Positions 18,557-26,978 of a stretch of 64,000 nt of DNA are shown one piece after another (position 1 is the first letter of the stretch; each line of letters begins with the position of its first letter). The position numbers were made by a program, and so were the translations under genes. Origin of the DNA: Sphingobacterium athyrii (GTDB lineage: Bacteria > Bacteroidota > Bacteroidia > Sphingobacteriales > Sphingobacteriaceae); NCBI RefSeq assembly GCF_003071065.1, contig NZ_QCXX01000002.1, positions 620,001-684,000 of the forward strand. Direction: 5' to 3'. The notes beneath the pieces are model-generated. The model had not been told where the DNA came from and searched no databases. It saw only the letters and a list, made by a program, of their open reading frames with translations.

Positions 18557-19894
18557 TTAATTCTTTAAGTAGTTTTTTAATACATCCTCCAATTCGGCTG
18601 TATTTAGATAGTTCTTTACAATCTCTCCATTCGGATTTATTAAATAAATAGTGGGATAGCTCTGTACCGCATAAAATTGTCGTATTTGGCTGTCCTTAGG
18701 AGTTTCAATATTAGGCCAGGACACCTTATTCTCCTTTAAAATTTTTATAAAATTTTCCTTTTCCCAAAAGATATCTACAATACCGATTATTTCGAGTTGT
18801 TTTGAATAGTATCTGCTGATTTTATTTAAAGTAGGGAGGCTTTGAATACAGGGGCCACAGTTGTCACTCCAAAAATAGAGTAACCGCCATTTATTTTTGA
18901 ATTTATCCAGGGATTCACTTTCATCATTTAATAGATTGTTGCCTTGAATGTCTTTATATGGGACATTGATATTGACGACATCGGCTTTATAAGCTGAAAT
19001 AGCATTTTCTATTTCCATTTCAGCGAGTTCCCCATGTTCATCGGTTAAAATTATGGTATTGTTGTATTTATTATACGAAACATTCAGGGTGTCGTTTAAA
19101 AGAACAACTTTTCCTGTGTCAGAAATGCGACGAGACCTTGGAATCTGTGAAAAATACGGCATGTCTGGTATGATATAAACCGACTCTCGATCTAAAAAAT
19201 CAGAGCATATAATGAAACGCTGTCCTTTGTATTTTATTCTACTTAAATAAAAGGAAAAGAAAGAAATACCAAGATTACCCTGATATCCGAAAGACGGTAT
19301 TATGTTTATCGTATGTTGACGAATGGAACCACTTCTGTAAAAATCTACTTCAACGGCGATAGGAGAGATATTTTCCTCCACAACGGATCTTATTTTTGGA
19401 ATGTATCTAATTACATCATCTTCATAAGTTCCATTTTGATTCGCGTCAACTATGCAAATATAACTTTCATTATCACCACCTTTCTTACCTGTTAGGATCC
19501 TGATAACATTTTTTAAAGGGATTTTAGACAGATAAATAGAATCTTCTAAGCTCCATTGATATTTATTAGCTTGATCATAAAAATATTCTTTAGAGATATC
19601 GCCGTTCTTAAATGCCTGATAATAGAATTGAAATTTATTGATAATATAAGCAAATTCCTGTTTACCTTCAAGTCCCTGAATATTATCTGTATTATAATCT
19701 TTCAGCAGTTTTTGAGTCGTCTTATCTTCCTTATCCAGGCTTGATATCACCATATTTGTAATTCCTCCAGGACCTAAACCTTCAACTATAGAAAGTTTTA
19801 TTTCGTGATTTTTCAATGTCTGACAATACGCCGTTTGAAAAACTAACGATAAAATAGCAATATTAAAAAATTTGATTAATCTATTTTGTAACAT
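18557..19894 (-). CDS. TlpA-type thioredoxin-like exported protein
   Basis: 445 residues. Signal peptide to about residue 25 (AYCQ). A long N-terminal beta-rich domain is followed by a TlpA/AhpC-like thioredoxin domain (about 310-445) with the redox motif CGPC (346-349) in YFWSDNCGPCIQSLPTL and the cis-Pro strand SYPTIYLINPNG. Such periplasmic disulfide reductases support cytochrome maturation or oxidative protein folding in Bacteroidota. It is inserted, with the next small gene, between R4 copies inside the mutagenesis cassette and is much more AT-rich than that cassette, indicating separate origin. Confidence 0.88.
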   Translation of the reverse strand: MLQNRLIKFFNIAILSLVFQTAYCQTLKNHEIKLSIVEGLGPGGITNMVISSLDKEDKTTQKLLKDYNTDNIQGLEGKQEFAYIINKFQFYYQAFKNGDISKEYFYDQANKYQWSLEDSIYLSKIPLKNVIRILTGKKGGDNESYICIVDANQNGTYEDDVIRYIPKIRSVVEENISPIAVEVDFYRSGSIRQHTINIIPSFGYQGNLGISFFSFYLSRIKYKGQRFIICSDFLDRESVYIIPDMPYFSQIPRSRRISDTGKVVLLNDTLNVSYNKYNNTIILTDEHGELAEMEIENAISAYKADVVNINVPYKDIQGNNLLNDESESLDKFKNKWRLLYFWSDNCGPCIQSLPTLNKISRYYSKQLEIIGIVDIFWEKENFIKILKENKVSWPNIETPKDSQIRQFYAVQSYPTIYLINPNGEIVKNYLNTAELEDVLKNYLKN

Positions 19895-19923
19895 ATAGTA
19901 CTACTTTCCTGAGTTTACATTGG

Positions 19924-20115
19924 TTAAATTGCCTTTATTGTAATTGCTCCTGCAATGAGACCAAAACCAAAAAGGGTAGCCAGCGGTAAATCAATTGAAA
20001 TATTTATGACCGGAATAAGCATACTGAGAAAAAATAGAATAATAGTTATAAGTCCCGGTGCGATCATTATGAGCCCAATGATAATTTTTGATTTGCGATT
20101 AATTAGTGTATTCAT
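19924..20115 (-). CDS. Small two-TM membrane protein
   Basis: 63 residues: a basic start (MNTLINRKSK) and two hydrophobic segments (about 11-33 and 36-60). It lies 29 nt upstream of the thioredoxin gene on the same strand and was probably co-inserted. Function unknown. Confidence 0.6.
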   Translation of the reverse strand: MNTLINRKSKIIIGLIMIAPGLITIILFFLSMLIPVINISIDLPLATLFGFGLIAGAITIKAI

Positions 20116-20282
20116 GGTTTTTTATAATTGGTTATCTTTAATTTAGCGCTTTATATAACCGAGAGGGAATGTATTTTCGATAAAAATCTAATTTCTCCTC
20201 TATGTTATTATTGGTTTATAAATCAATAATAACTAGAATAGACTAGAATAGCAAATTATTCTTAAAAATTAGTAAGAGATAC

Positions 20283-20472
20283 ATACCCACTCCGTGGTGC
20301 GGGAATCTATCTGGTTGAAGGCAAAGTCGTTTTAGAATATGGTTGCCCTTCCATTGACGTGATCCGCTGTGCTAAGATGCCTTTAAAGCCCGATCCGCGG
20401 AGTGAATAATAAATCCTATCTTAGCCTTATGCTGTACAATCCCTTTGAACAAGTCACCAAAAGTTCATTTCG
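20283..20472. repeat. 190-bp direct repeat R4, right copy
   Basis: Second copy of the DnaE-tail/third-gene-start junction (see 18313-18502). Mismatches fall at scattered positions (GTTGTTGTAG versus GTCGTTTTAG; CCAAGG versus CCGCGG), showing that the two copies have diverged or had different sources. Confidence 0.95.
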
Positions 20473-20902
20473 CGAGCTCGTCGAGTCCGGCTATGCCGAC
20501 TTTGTGCTGCAGCGCTTTGAGTGGCCTGATGTCAAAGAGAAGGCAGGCTTTCTACTCACGCCTTATGATGACAAGGAAAGCGCTGATCAGCATGCCCATC
20601 AACTGGGGGCAAAGGAGGGAAGAGCCCTGCAGTTGCCGCAAGATGCCGATAAGATCGAAAGCTTGCTAGCTACAGGATCAGGCTATCGTATTTTTCTTAA
20701 CCGTATCAAGGAAGAGAACTGGGACAAGCGCATGCTTAAGCTCTATGAGAAAAATATTGTCAATTACCTACGTACCAAAACCAGGTTTCAGCGTAAAAAT
20801 CCCATTGATATCCTATTCTCCTTAGAATATGGTCGAGTAGTAGCGACCATTACCGATGGACAGACCAAAAAGAAAGTATTTGCTATAGACATCCTTCGGT
20901 AG
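20429..20902 (+). CDS. Hypothetical protein of the mutagenesis cassette
   Basis: 157 residues from ATG 20429 (a GTG at 20402 would overlap the duplicated DnaE tail). Start MLYNPFEQVTKSSFREL; the C-terminal half is basic and contains NPIDILFSLEYGRVVATITDG. In the undisrupted arrangement it followed the DnaE gene directly. Function unknown, but association with the translesion polymerase genes suggests a role in DNA damage tolerance. Confidence 0.7.
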   Translation: MLYNPFEQVTKSSFRELVESGYADFVLQRFEWPDVKEKAGFLLTPYDDKESADQHAHQLGAKEGRALQLPQDADKIESLLATGSGYRIFLNRIKEENWDKRMLKLYEKNIVNYLRTKTRFQRKNPIDILFSLEYGRVVATITDGQTKKKVFAIDILR

Positions 20903-20975
20903 GCCCGATCTAGTCCGAACTGAAAAGCACAATTTTCTTGTCGTAGGGCAATCATTATTTACAGCACAAATTGCG

Positions 20976-20983
20976 TATATTCG
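20976..20983 (+). promoter_or_regulatory. -7 box upstream of the SRAP gene
   Basis: TATATTCG fits the TAnnTTyG pattern and lies about 30 nt before the start codon at 21015, so this gene has its own promoter. Confidence 0.5.
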
Positions 20984-21014
20984 TGTCAAATCCAAAACAA
21001 GAAAGGATACCATT

Positions 21015-21812
21015 ATGTGCTGGGATATTAGCCTCCATACCGATATTGAGATTATCAAAAAGACCTTTCCGCAGTTGCGGGATGAGCGTCGTCAATTGGA
21101 TTACAATTATGACTACCTGGAAAATGTCCAGGCCATTACCTTTCCCAAGTATCCGATCCTGTATAAGGACAAAGATTCAAGCCAGCTGGCCTTGACCGAG
21201 ATGGAGTGGGGCGTATTGCCCACCTATATTGACGATCCCAAGCTGCAGGCCGATCGCAGGCGCAATATGATCAATGTACGTAGCGAGCGCATCCTGGAAG
21301 ATAAAAAATCCTATTGGTACCGCTTGCGCAAGCAGCGTTGCCTTATCCCGGTGAGTGGTACCTTTGAGCATCGTGCGGTGAAAGGCTGGAAAAAGAAAGT
21401 CCCTTATTTTATTGGCGCGGAGGGCAGGGAGCTGTTCTATCTACCGGGCTTGTATCAGTGGCATGAGACGGTAGATCAAGATGGCGTAGTCGAACGCGTA
21501 GGATCTTTTGGGATGCTTACTCGGGCAGCCAATGAAGTGATGGCCAATATCCATAACGATGGGCCCAATAAACATCGTATGCCCTTATTCTTGCCGGAGG
21601 ATCTCGAACGTCAATGGATCGATGATATAAATGAAGAAGATATGCCACCGATTTTCCTATTTGAAATGCCTAATGAAAAGTTGAAGCATTATCCTGTATA
21701 TACTTTGAGAGGATATCCAAATCGACCTGATGGTAAACATCGCTATGAAGCTTTCGACTGGGAGGGATTGCCACCATTAGGAAGTGATACCGTGCAGACT
21801 TCGTTGTTTTAA
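21015..21812 (+). CDS. SOS response-associated peptidase (SRAP/HMCES, YedK-like)
   Basis: 265 residues. Catalytic Cys2 (MCWDISL), the NVRSERI asparagine, the glutamate in RCLIPVSGTFEHR and the histidine in NKHRMPLFLP are all present. SRAP proteins form a covalent thiazolidine bond with abasic sites in single-stranded DNA, protecting them from nucleases and error-prone bypass. Placement behind translesion polymerase genes is a common damage-response arrangement. Composition matches the GC-richer cassette. Confidence 0.93.
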   Translation: MCWDISLHTDIEIIKKTFPQLRDERRQLDYNYDYLENVQAITFPKYPILYKDKDSSQLALTEMEWGVLPTYIDDPKLQADRRRNMINVRSERILEDKKSYWYRLRKQRCLIPVSGTFEHRAVKGWKKKVPYFIGAEGRELFYLPGLYQWHETVDQDGVVERVGSFGMLTRAANEVMANIHNDGPNKHRMPLFLPEDLERQWIDDINEEDMPPIFLFEMPNEKLKHYPVYTLRGYPNRPDGKHRYEAFDWEGLPPLGSDTVQTSLF

Positions 21813-21875
21813 ATCAGTACTTTTATGTAAATGCGGTGTAGTTTTCATTTCAATTTAAATCAGCTATAATTATTT

Positions 21876-22361
21876 ATGGATTTTAATATCGCTTTGACAA
21901 TGGACTCCAGGGCAGGAGTTAAGAGCCATATGCTAACAAATCTTTCTATCTATATGAAGGCATTTTTTAAAGACAAGGATTATGGTGCTGATCTTCTAAA
22001 CTATACATTAGGTTTTACCAGCGTTCTGGCCCCTGAAGGATTTGGACATTTTTTTGAGAAGAAGAAGCCATTATATATTTCGGATAGAACGACCAAGAAT
22101 AGATTTACAGGTGAGCAACACTATATGTACAAACTATTGATAGATGGTATAGTAATCGCTCCTGATCAGTATGAAGATTTTGTGTCAGGAACTGACTTTC
22201 ATAGTTTGGAAGTTATTAAAGCCAAAATATTGGAATCTCTATCCAGTTTGGATCGTTTACCTAAAAAGGTGGAAGACTTTGATAAAGAAAGATTCAAGAT
22301 GGATATGATAACTGTTCTTTCACAAACAGACGATAATCATATCATTTCTTTTCAGCCTTAA
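21876..22361 (+). CDS. Imm44-like immunity protein candidate, copy A
   Basis: 161 residues, about 85% identical by eye to the gene at 37489-37974. A central stretch (ALTMDSRAG, KAFFKDKDYGADLLNYTLGF, SDRTTKNRFTGEQHYMYKLLIDG) and a C-terminal ILESLSSLDRLPKKVEDFDKERF resemble Imm44 immunity proteins of polymorphic toxin systems as I recall them. No toxin gene is adjacent, so it would be an orphan immunity gene. The family assignment is uncertain; duplication with its downstream neighbour is certain. Confidence 0.55.
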   Translation: MDFNIALTMDSRAGVKSHMLTNLSIYMKAFFKDKDYGADLLNYTLGFTSVLAPEGFGHFFEKKKPLYISDRTTKNRFTGEQHYMYKLLIDGIVIAPDQYEDFVSGTDFHSLEVIKAKILESLSSLDRLPKKVEDFDKERFKMDMITVLSQTDDNHIISFQP

Positions 22362-22734
22362 ATACTAGCCCACAGGCAACTGCGATAAAGGAATATGTCA
22401 ATAAAAGCCCTAAGTGAATAGTTCTCAGAATAAGATAAGATGTCAAACAAAAACCAATAACGGTAAGGGATATAAAAATAGGTTTCTCCCATTTAGTGTT
22501 AATCCTGTAATAGTCAAGTTGTCTAAATGTTATTATATTAGATTATATTAGCGATTAATGTTGGAAAAGAGCCTCCCACCAAACCGATTAACGAGAATAG
22601 AAAAGCCAAACGCAGTTCATAAAAAGCAGTTTCTGGGCTTGGCTCCCACATGAGGCGATAGATAGCAAGTGATATTAAAAATAACAATATATAGTACAAC
22701 CCCAGTGCTTAAAAATATATGACCAGTTCATTTA
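22342..22734 (-). pseudogene. Decayed membrane protein, homologue of 37955-38320
   Basis: The minus strand begins MNWSYIFKHWGCTI, as does the intact copy (MRWSYIFLHWECTI), hits stops, and recovers in INTKWEKPIFISLTVIGF down to GLVFKAEKK, matching INIKWVKPILISLTVIG and GIIFKVDKK of copy B. Several stops and frameshifts interrupt the middle. Confidence 0.75.
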
Positions 22735-22923
22735 ATAATTTCCTAAAAAGTTTTTAATACCACTCATAAATAATATTTATAGTGAGATTCGTTCATGTTA
22801 TCAAATACTTTTGATACACCCGTATTCAACCATCGTTTGTAGGTAAGTTTGCCATTCATGAACAGACGAGTTCATTTTCTGATAAATCTTTAATATCATT
22901 TTGGGCGCTTTTATATGTATACT
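22735..22923 (-). pseudogene. Fused remnants of HIT gene start and EF-Tu-like gene start
   Basis: CCTAAAAAGTTTTTAATACC around 22741-22765 matches the 5' end of the HIT genes at 38.7 and 57.7 kb. Positions 22845-22912 (TTTGCCATTCATGAACA, GTTCATTTTCTGA, TTTAATATCATTTTG) match the 5' end of the EF-Tu domain-like gene at 60562-60620. The genes between these two in the 57-60 kb locus are missing, so a large internal deletion brought them together. Confidence 0.6.
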
Positions 22924-23733
22924 TTAAATGAAAAATTCTATATTGGAAAAACAAATAAGCTGCAATAATCCCCATTCGATACATTTGCGGATAAATTCAA
23001 CTACACTTTTTGTTTCCGTTTTCCGAAATAGATTTTTCCGATGTGTCCTTACAGTATCGGGCGAGATAAAAAGCTTTTCAGCAATCTGCGGGCTTGAGTT
23101 CCCTTTGGCAACCAAGGATACTATTTCCATCTCACGCTTTGAAAATTTAGGAATATCAAATTGTGGAAGCTGTTTAGATAGGTCGATCTGACAGTAATCA
23201 TCACGCATACCAATACCGGTCACGAGTACAATTTTATTATTACTTTGGGTTATGTGTTGTACATCAGTATGGATATTCAAAGCTGAAGTCAACCTTCCGA
23301 AATCATCTTTGGCCAAATGTATAGCTTGATGATGAAATAGGTGATAGCTGCCATTGGAAACACGCATGCGAAAACAATAAGAAGTTTTCAAAAACAGTTG
23401 GTGTTCGAATCCAATTTCCTTCATTTTGACTAACGTAGCTTCTTCTGCTTTCAGGACAAACTCCAGGTCCTCCGGATGTATTTGGTCTATGATCTCTCTT
23501 ATTGTCGTTGGTTGAGTTGCCAATCCATGGATACTTGCGGTGTTTTCTGAAACTTGGGAAAGCGAATAGTCCGCTATATTGATCACATAGTGGTAATACG
23601 GACCAACTGCCAAAAGATCTGATAGGTGATTAACAATATCATATGATTTTTCGGATTGAAAATTATTTGACAATGCATCAGGATAACTTTCCCAAAGGTC
23701 GGCGAGGAGGTGATGATGTTTCTTAGGTTCCAT
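22924..23733 (-). CDS. PAS-like/LuxR-type transcription regulator 1
   Basis: 269 residues. An N-terminal sensor region (about 45-180) with PAS-like features (IHPEDLEFVLKAEEATLVKM, CFRMRVSNGSYHLFHHQAIH) precedes a LuxR-type HTH (about 195-255; FSKREMEIVSLVAKGNSSPQ, KLFISPDTVRTHRKNLFRK). A close paralogue lies at 29257-30027. Upstream, between it and the zinc-ribbon gene, is a palindrome shared by three promoters of this region. It is a candidate regulator of them. Confidence 0.85.
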   Translation of the reverse strand: MEPKKHHHLLADLWESYPDALSNNFQSEKSYDIVNHLSDLLAVGPYYHYVINIADYSLSQVSENTASIHGLATQPTTIREIIDQIHPEDLEFVLKAEEATLVKMKEIGFEHQLFLKTSYCFRMRVSNGSYHLFHHQAIHLAKDDFGRLTSALNIHTDVQHITQSNNKIVLVTGIGMRDDYCQIDLSKQLPQFDIPKFSKREMEIVSLVAKGNSSPQIAEKLFISPDTVRTHRKNLFRKTETKSVVEFIRKCIEWGLLQLICFSNIEFFI

Positions 23734-23811
23734 AGGCGCTCAGTCCATAGTCAATAACGTGGCTTAGTAAATAGGTTACTTATTCTTACTAAAATATAAA
23801 AAATATTTTAA

Positions 23812-23831
23812 TATACCTCAATTGGGGTATA
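23812..23831 (+). promoter_or_regulatory. Shared palindrome, copy 1 (split from its promoter by the IS)
   Basis: TATACCTCAATTGGGGTATA. Removing the IS and one target duplication places TAAATTAG (25097-25104) exactly 22 nt downstream, the same spacing as in copies 2 and 3. Confidence 0.7.
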
Positions 23832-23836
23832 TAGCC
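23827..23836. repeat. Target-site duplication, left
   Basis: GTATATAGCC, repeated at 25071-25080 immediately after the IS. Confidence 0.9.
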
Positions 23837-25070
23837 CAGGGCTAACGCATTAAAAATAAAAAATTCAGGAGAGTTTCCACATTTTTAGGTTTTCGATGTT
23901 GGTAATATGTGTTTCGTTAATGTTCTGATGGAGGTATCTTTGTTCCATCATGTTAGAGAAAAAGAGTACCCTTCATCACTATTTTGAACAGTTTCCCGAC
24001 CACCGGATTAGCCGGAACAAGAAGCATCTTTTGAGTGACATCATCATTCTGTCGATCCTTGGTGTACTTTGTGGTGCTGAATCCTGGGATTCCATTGAGG
24101 CTTTCGGTAAAACCAAGCTTGGTTTTCTCAAAGGTTTTCTCAAACTGCCTCATGGGATTCCCTCACACGACACGATCAATCGTGTCTTCAGCGGTCTTCG
24201 GCCCAAGTTGTTTGAAAAAATGTTCGTAGAATGGGCAGGTAGCCTGAAGAATGAGTCGATCAAAAAGGAGGTCATCAGTATAGATGGGAAGAGCATTAGG
24301 GGTTCAAGGGATAGTTTTCATTCCCAGAGTCCAATACACATGGTGAGCGCATGGGCATCCAGTAATGAGCTGGTATTGGGACAATTGAAAGTCTCTGATA
24401 AGAGCAACGAGATCACCGCAATCCCCCTTTTATTGGAACTGCTGGACATAGAAGGGAGCATCGTGACCATAGATGCTATGGGTACCCAAGTCGATATTGC
24501 ACAGAAGATCGTAGAGAACAAGGCGGATTATATCCTATCGGTCAAGGGAAACCAACAGGAACTATCGGATCAGATAAAGGGTCGATTTGAAAACCAGCTT
24601 CCAGCAGACGCAGATCTCGCCCAGGAGAAAGGGCACGGACGCATAGAAAGCCGTAAATGCGAGGTGATCACCGACCTTACCTTCATAGACAACAGTATTT
24701 CATGGGCTTCAATAAAATCGGTGGTACGCATAAGTTCCACAAGGGAGATAGGAAACAAGGTGACCACAGAACAGCGCTATTATATCAGCAGCTTGAGTGA
24801 AAAAGCGGCACATTTCAATAGTTATATCAGGTTACACTGGGGCGTGGAAAACAAGTTGCACTGGTCACTGGATATGATATTTAATGAGGACAGGCAAAGA
24901 AAGAGAACAAAGAATGCCGCCGACAACTTCTCATATATTAGAAAAATAGGACTCAATCTGCTCAAAAAGGATACATCAAAGGGCTCATTGGTCACAAAGA
25001 GACTCAAAGCGGGATGGGATGATAAGTATCTAATGCAAATTTTTAATCAAATTTAAATGCGTTGACCCTG
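23837..25070 (+). mobile_element. ISAs1-family insertion sequence, intact
   Basis: 1234 bp. Terminal inverted repeats: left CAGGGCTAACGCATTAAAAA, and the right end reads CAGGGTCAACGCATTTAAAT on the other strand. A 10-bp direct duplication GTATATAGCC flanks the element. One full-length transposase fills it. Perfect duplications suggest a recent insertion. Confidence 0.95.
23950..25056 (+). CDS. ISAs1-family transposase (DDE)
   Basis: 368 residues. N-terminal DUF4372/H-repeat-like region (LHHYFEQFPDHRISRNKKH, LSDIIILSILGVLCGAESW), the first catalytic Asp in VISIDGKSIRGSRD, the second in IVTIDAMGTQVDIAQKI, and C-terminal HWGVENKLHWSLDMIFNEDR with the Glu region. The frame is uninterrupted, so the element is probably active. 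Confidence 0.95.
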   Translation: MLEKKSTLHHYFEQFPDHRISRNKKHLLSDIIILSILGVLCGAESWDSIEAFGKTKLGFLKGFLKLPHGIPSHDTINRVFSGLRPKLFEKMFVEWAGSLKNESIKKEVISIDGKSIRGSRDSFHSQSPIHMVSAWASSNELVLGQLKVSDKSNEITAIPLLLELLDIEGSIVTIDAMGTQVDIAQKIVENKADYILSVKGNQQELSDQIKGRFENQLPADADLAQEKGHGRIESRKCEVITDLTFIDNSISWASIKSVVRISSTREIGNKVTTEQRYYISSLSEKAAHFNSYIRLHWGVENKLHWSLDMIFNEDRQRKRTKNAADNFSYIRKIGLNLLKKDTSKGSLVTKRLKAGWDDKYLMQIFNQI

Positions 25071-25096
25071 GTATATAGCCAACAAATGCTTTGCTG

Positions 25097-25104
25097 TAAA
25101 TTAG
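25097..25104 (+). promoter_or_regulatory. -7 box of the zinc-ribbon operon
   Basis: TAAATTAG, 22 nt downstream of palindrome copy 1 in the pre-insertion sequence. The IS now separates the two by more than 1.2 kb. Confidence 0.55.
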
Positions 25105-25128
25105 CATTCGATATGATATATTAATTTA

Positions 25129-25575
25129 ATGAAAACTGAACGTTTTAATGATCAGAACAAGAGGTTGACCGACTTTCGGACAGAGGTGTTGGTTGTTTGT
25201 CCGACATGTCGAGGGCAGGCTGTGGCAAGTGTAGATTATGCGAACAAAAAATCAAGGTTGCAATGTATATCCTGTGGTTATAACAAAGAAAAAACAACAG
25301 AAGCACGGGTGTTTGGAATTAAAGGACATATAGAGGTGGCTGCACATATTTATTTCAGTGCAGAATTGTGGTTGGTACATACCTTTAAAGATGATGTTGT
25401 TTGGGCCTATAATTACGCGCATCTTGATTATTTAGAAAGTTATATTTCTGCCAAATTACGGGAGCATAAACAAAGAAGTCATTTCACTTTGCTCGAAAAG
25501 CTGCCCAAATTTTACCATGATGCCAAAAATCGAACAGCATTGTTGAAATTGATCAACAAAATGCGCAAGCAATAG
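25129..25575 (+). CDS. TFIIB-type zinc-ribbon protein
   Basis: 148 residues. Residues 24-50 carry a zinc ribbon, CPTCRG ... CISCGY. The rest is helical and aromatic (AAHIYFSAELWLVHTFKDD, AHLDYLESYISAKLREHK). Similar proteins occur in Sphingobacterium; function unknown. It is the first gene after the IS and would have been controlled by palindrome copy 1. A small exported protein follows 16 nt later. Confidence 0.75.
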   Translation: MKTERFNDQNKRLTDFRTEVLVVCPTCRGQAVASVDYANKKSRLQCISCGYNKEKTTEARVFGIKGHIEVAAHIYFSAELWLVHTFKDDVVWAYNYAHLDYLESYISAKLREHKQRSHFTLLEKLPKFYHDAKNRTALLKLINKMRKQ

Positions 25576-25591
25576 CTATAACCCTGGATCT

Positions 25592-25981
25592 ATGAAAAGA
25601 CTGTATGTGATTCTCTTTCTATTATTATTTGGATGGGATGATTTCGCGTCAGCACAAGCGACTCAACCAAAAGATAGCCTCTTGCTGGCAAAGACCTTTC
25701 TGCTCGATATTCAGAGATCCTTGTCTAAGAAACAAGAAAGACAACAAAAGATCGTTATGCTTGACAGCTTAATCAACAAAGGAAAATCGTTGGACAAGGT
25801 CTTTCACCGCAGTCAATTATCCCACCTATCACGCTCATTTCAATTTATATTGCAGTCTTTGGTACTATACAAATCTGATCTCAAAATTGCTGCTGATAGC
25901 CCTATGGAAAGGCAGTATCTCGATAAGAACATCCCATTACTGCTCAAACAGATCGATAATTTTCGTGCTTCCAGACGATAG
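25592..25981 (+). CDS. Small exported hypothetical protein
   Basis: 129 residues with a signal peptide ending near FASAQA (about residue 21), then a helical body rich in Lys, Gln and Ser. Likely co-transcribed with the zinc-ribbon gene. Family not recognised. Confidence 0.65.
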   Translation: MKRLYVILFLLLFGWDDFASAQATQPKDSLLLAKTFLLDIQRSLSKKQERQQKIVMLDSLINKGKSLDKVFHRSQLSHLSRSFQFILQSLVLYKSDLKIAADSPMERQYLDKNIPLLLKQIDNFRASRR

Positions 25982-26050
25982 GTACCCAGTTCGCTATCTA
26001 TACACCAAACTCTTCCCTTATAACTGCTGCATATCAATAGATATTTTAAA

Positions 26051-26070
26051 AATACCCCATTTGGGGTATT
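26051..26070 (+). promoter_or_regulatory. Shared palindrome, copy 2
   Basis: AATACCCCATTTGGGGTATT, a 9-bp perfect inverted repeat around TT. It ends 22 nt before TAAATTTG (26092-26099), a perfect -7 box, so it sits at an activator position around -45. Confidence 0.75.
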
Positions 26071-26091
26071 TATACGCTTGAACCACATCGT

Positions 26092-26099
26092 TAAATTTG
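26092..26099 (+). promoter_or_regulatory. -7 box behind palindrome copy 2
   Basis: TAAATTTG matches TAnnTTTG exactly; the 5' untranslated region to the gene at 26247 would be about 140 nt. Confidence 0.6.
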
Positions 26100-26246
26100 T
26101 AGAATACATTTAATAGTATCTTAGAAAAAACGTTTATTTAGTTCGTTCCCAGCTTATCTTCGAGTAGTTTGGATTGAAGGAAGCATCATTTAACCATAGA
26201 TTATACCTGTTCTGACAATTATATCTAACATTTAAATAAAAAACAA

Positions 26247-26978
26247 ATGAAAAAATTCCTGATAATTTCCTTACTCTTTTTGGGATTAGGCAAAGTTGAC
26301 GCACAAAATATCGAATGGTTAAATTCACAAAATGATAAAGTAAAAATTCACTTTGACAACATTTTCATAATTCCGTCGTCTGATTTTCAATATAATGTGA
26401 ATGGGGTAAAGATTATAAAAAGTATAGGTGATAAAAAAACAATAAGTATTTTGTGGAATCAAATTGAAGATATAGAAAAACAAAAGATAAGCAATTATAT
26501 CCAACTTGAATTTAAAAAGTCCAGTGACTATACTATTGAAAAAATCGGTATTGAGTTTACAGATGTTGCATTAAAAAACGAGTATTATAAAAAATTGATC
26601 GATTTAACGACAAAAGCAGGCGTCAAAATGCCAGAGAAGATTTTAACAATTGAAAATAAATTGGAGGAAATTTTAGAAGGGAATTCCTATCAAAACAAAT
26701 TGAATAATGAAACAACAGAAGAGGTTGTTTTTAAATATGGTATGTTTTATTGGAAAATGGGAATAAAAAATGATGGGAATAAAAAGAAGTATCTTACCTA
26801 TCAAGCTAAATTAAATGATATTAGCAAAGTTGAAATTTTGAAAGAAAAAGATCAAACTTTTATAGCTTTTCATTATGTCCAAGGTGGAGGAGTTAAACTT
26901 CCGATTAAGGGAAATGATAGTGAAAAAGCAACAACTCTATTCAAAGATATTCAAAACAAATATCGCGATCAAAAATAA
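26247..26978 (+). CDS. Exported hypothetical protein
   Basis: 243 residues with a clear signal peptide (MKKFLIISLLFLGLGKVDAQ). The mature part has a Lys/Ile/Asn-rich composition and a beta-rich pattern; no motif recognised. Controlled by palindrome copy 2 by position. Very AT-rich compared with the mutagenesis cassette. Confidence 0.65.
   Translation: MKKFLIISLLFLGLGKVDAQNIEWLNSQNDKVKIHFDNIFIIPSSDFQYNVNGVKIIKSIGDKKTISILWNQIEDIEKQKISNYIQLEFKKSSDYTIEKIGIEFTDVALKNEYYKKLIDLTTKAGVKMPEKILTIENKLEEILEGNSYQNKLNNETTEEVVFKYGMFYWKMGIKNDGNKKKYLTYQAKLNDISKVEILKEKDQTFIAFHYVQGGGVKLPIKGNDSEKATTLFKDIQNKYRDQK

Noticed and set aside
23783..23790. Palindrome copy 1 as operator of the divergent LuxR gene at the same spacing
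   Set aside because: The sequence 22 nt away on that side is not a -7 box, whereas the plus direction fits exactly.
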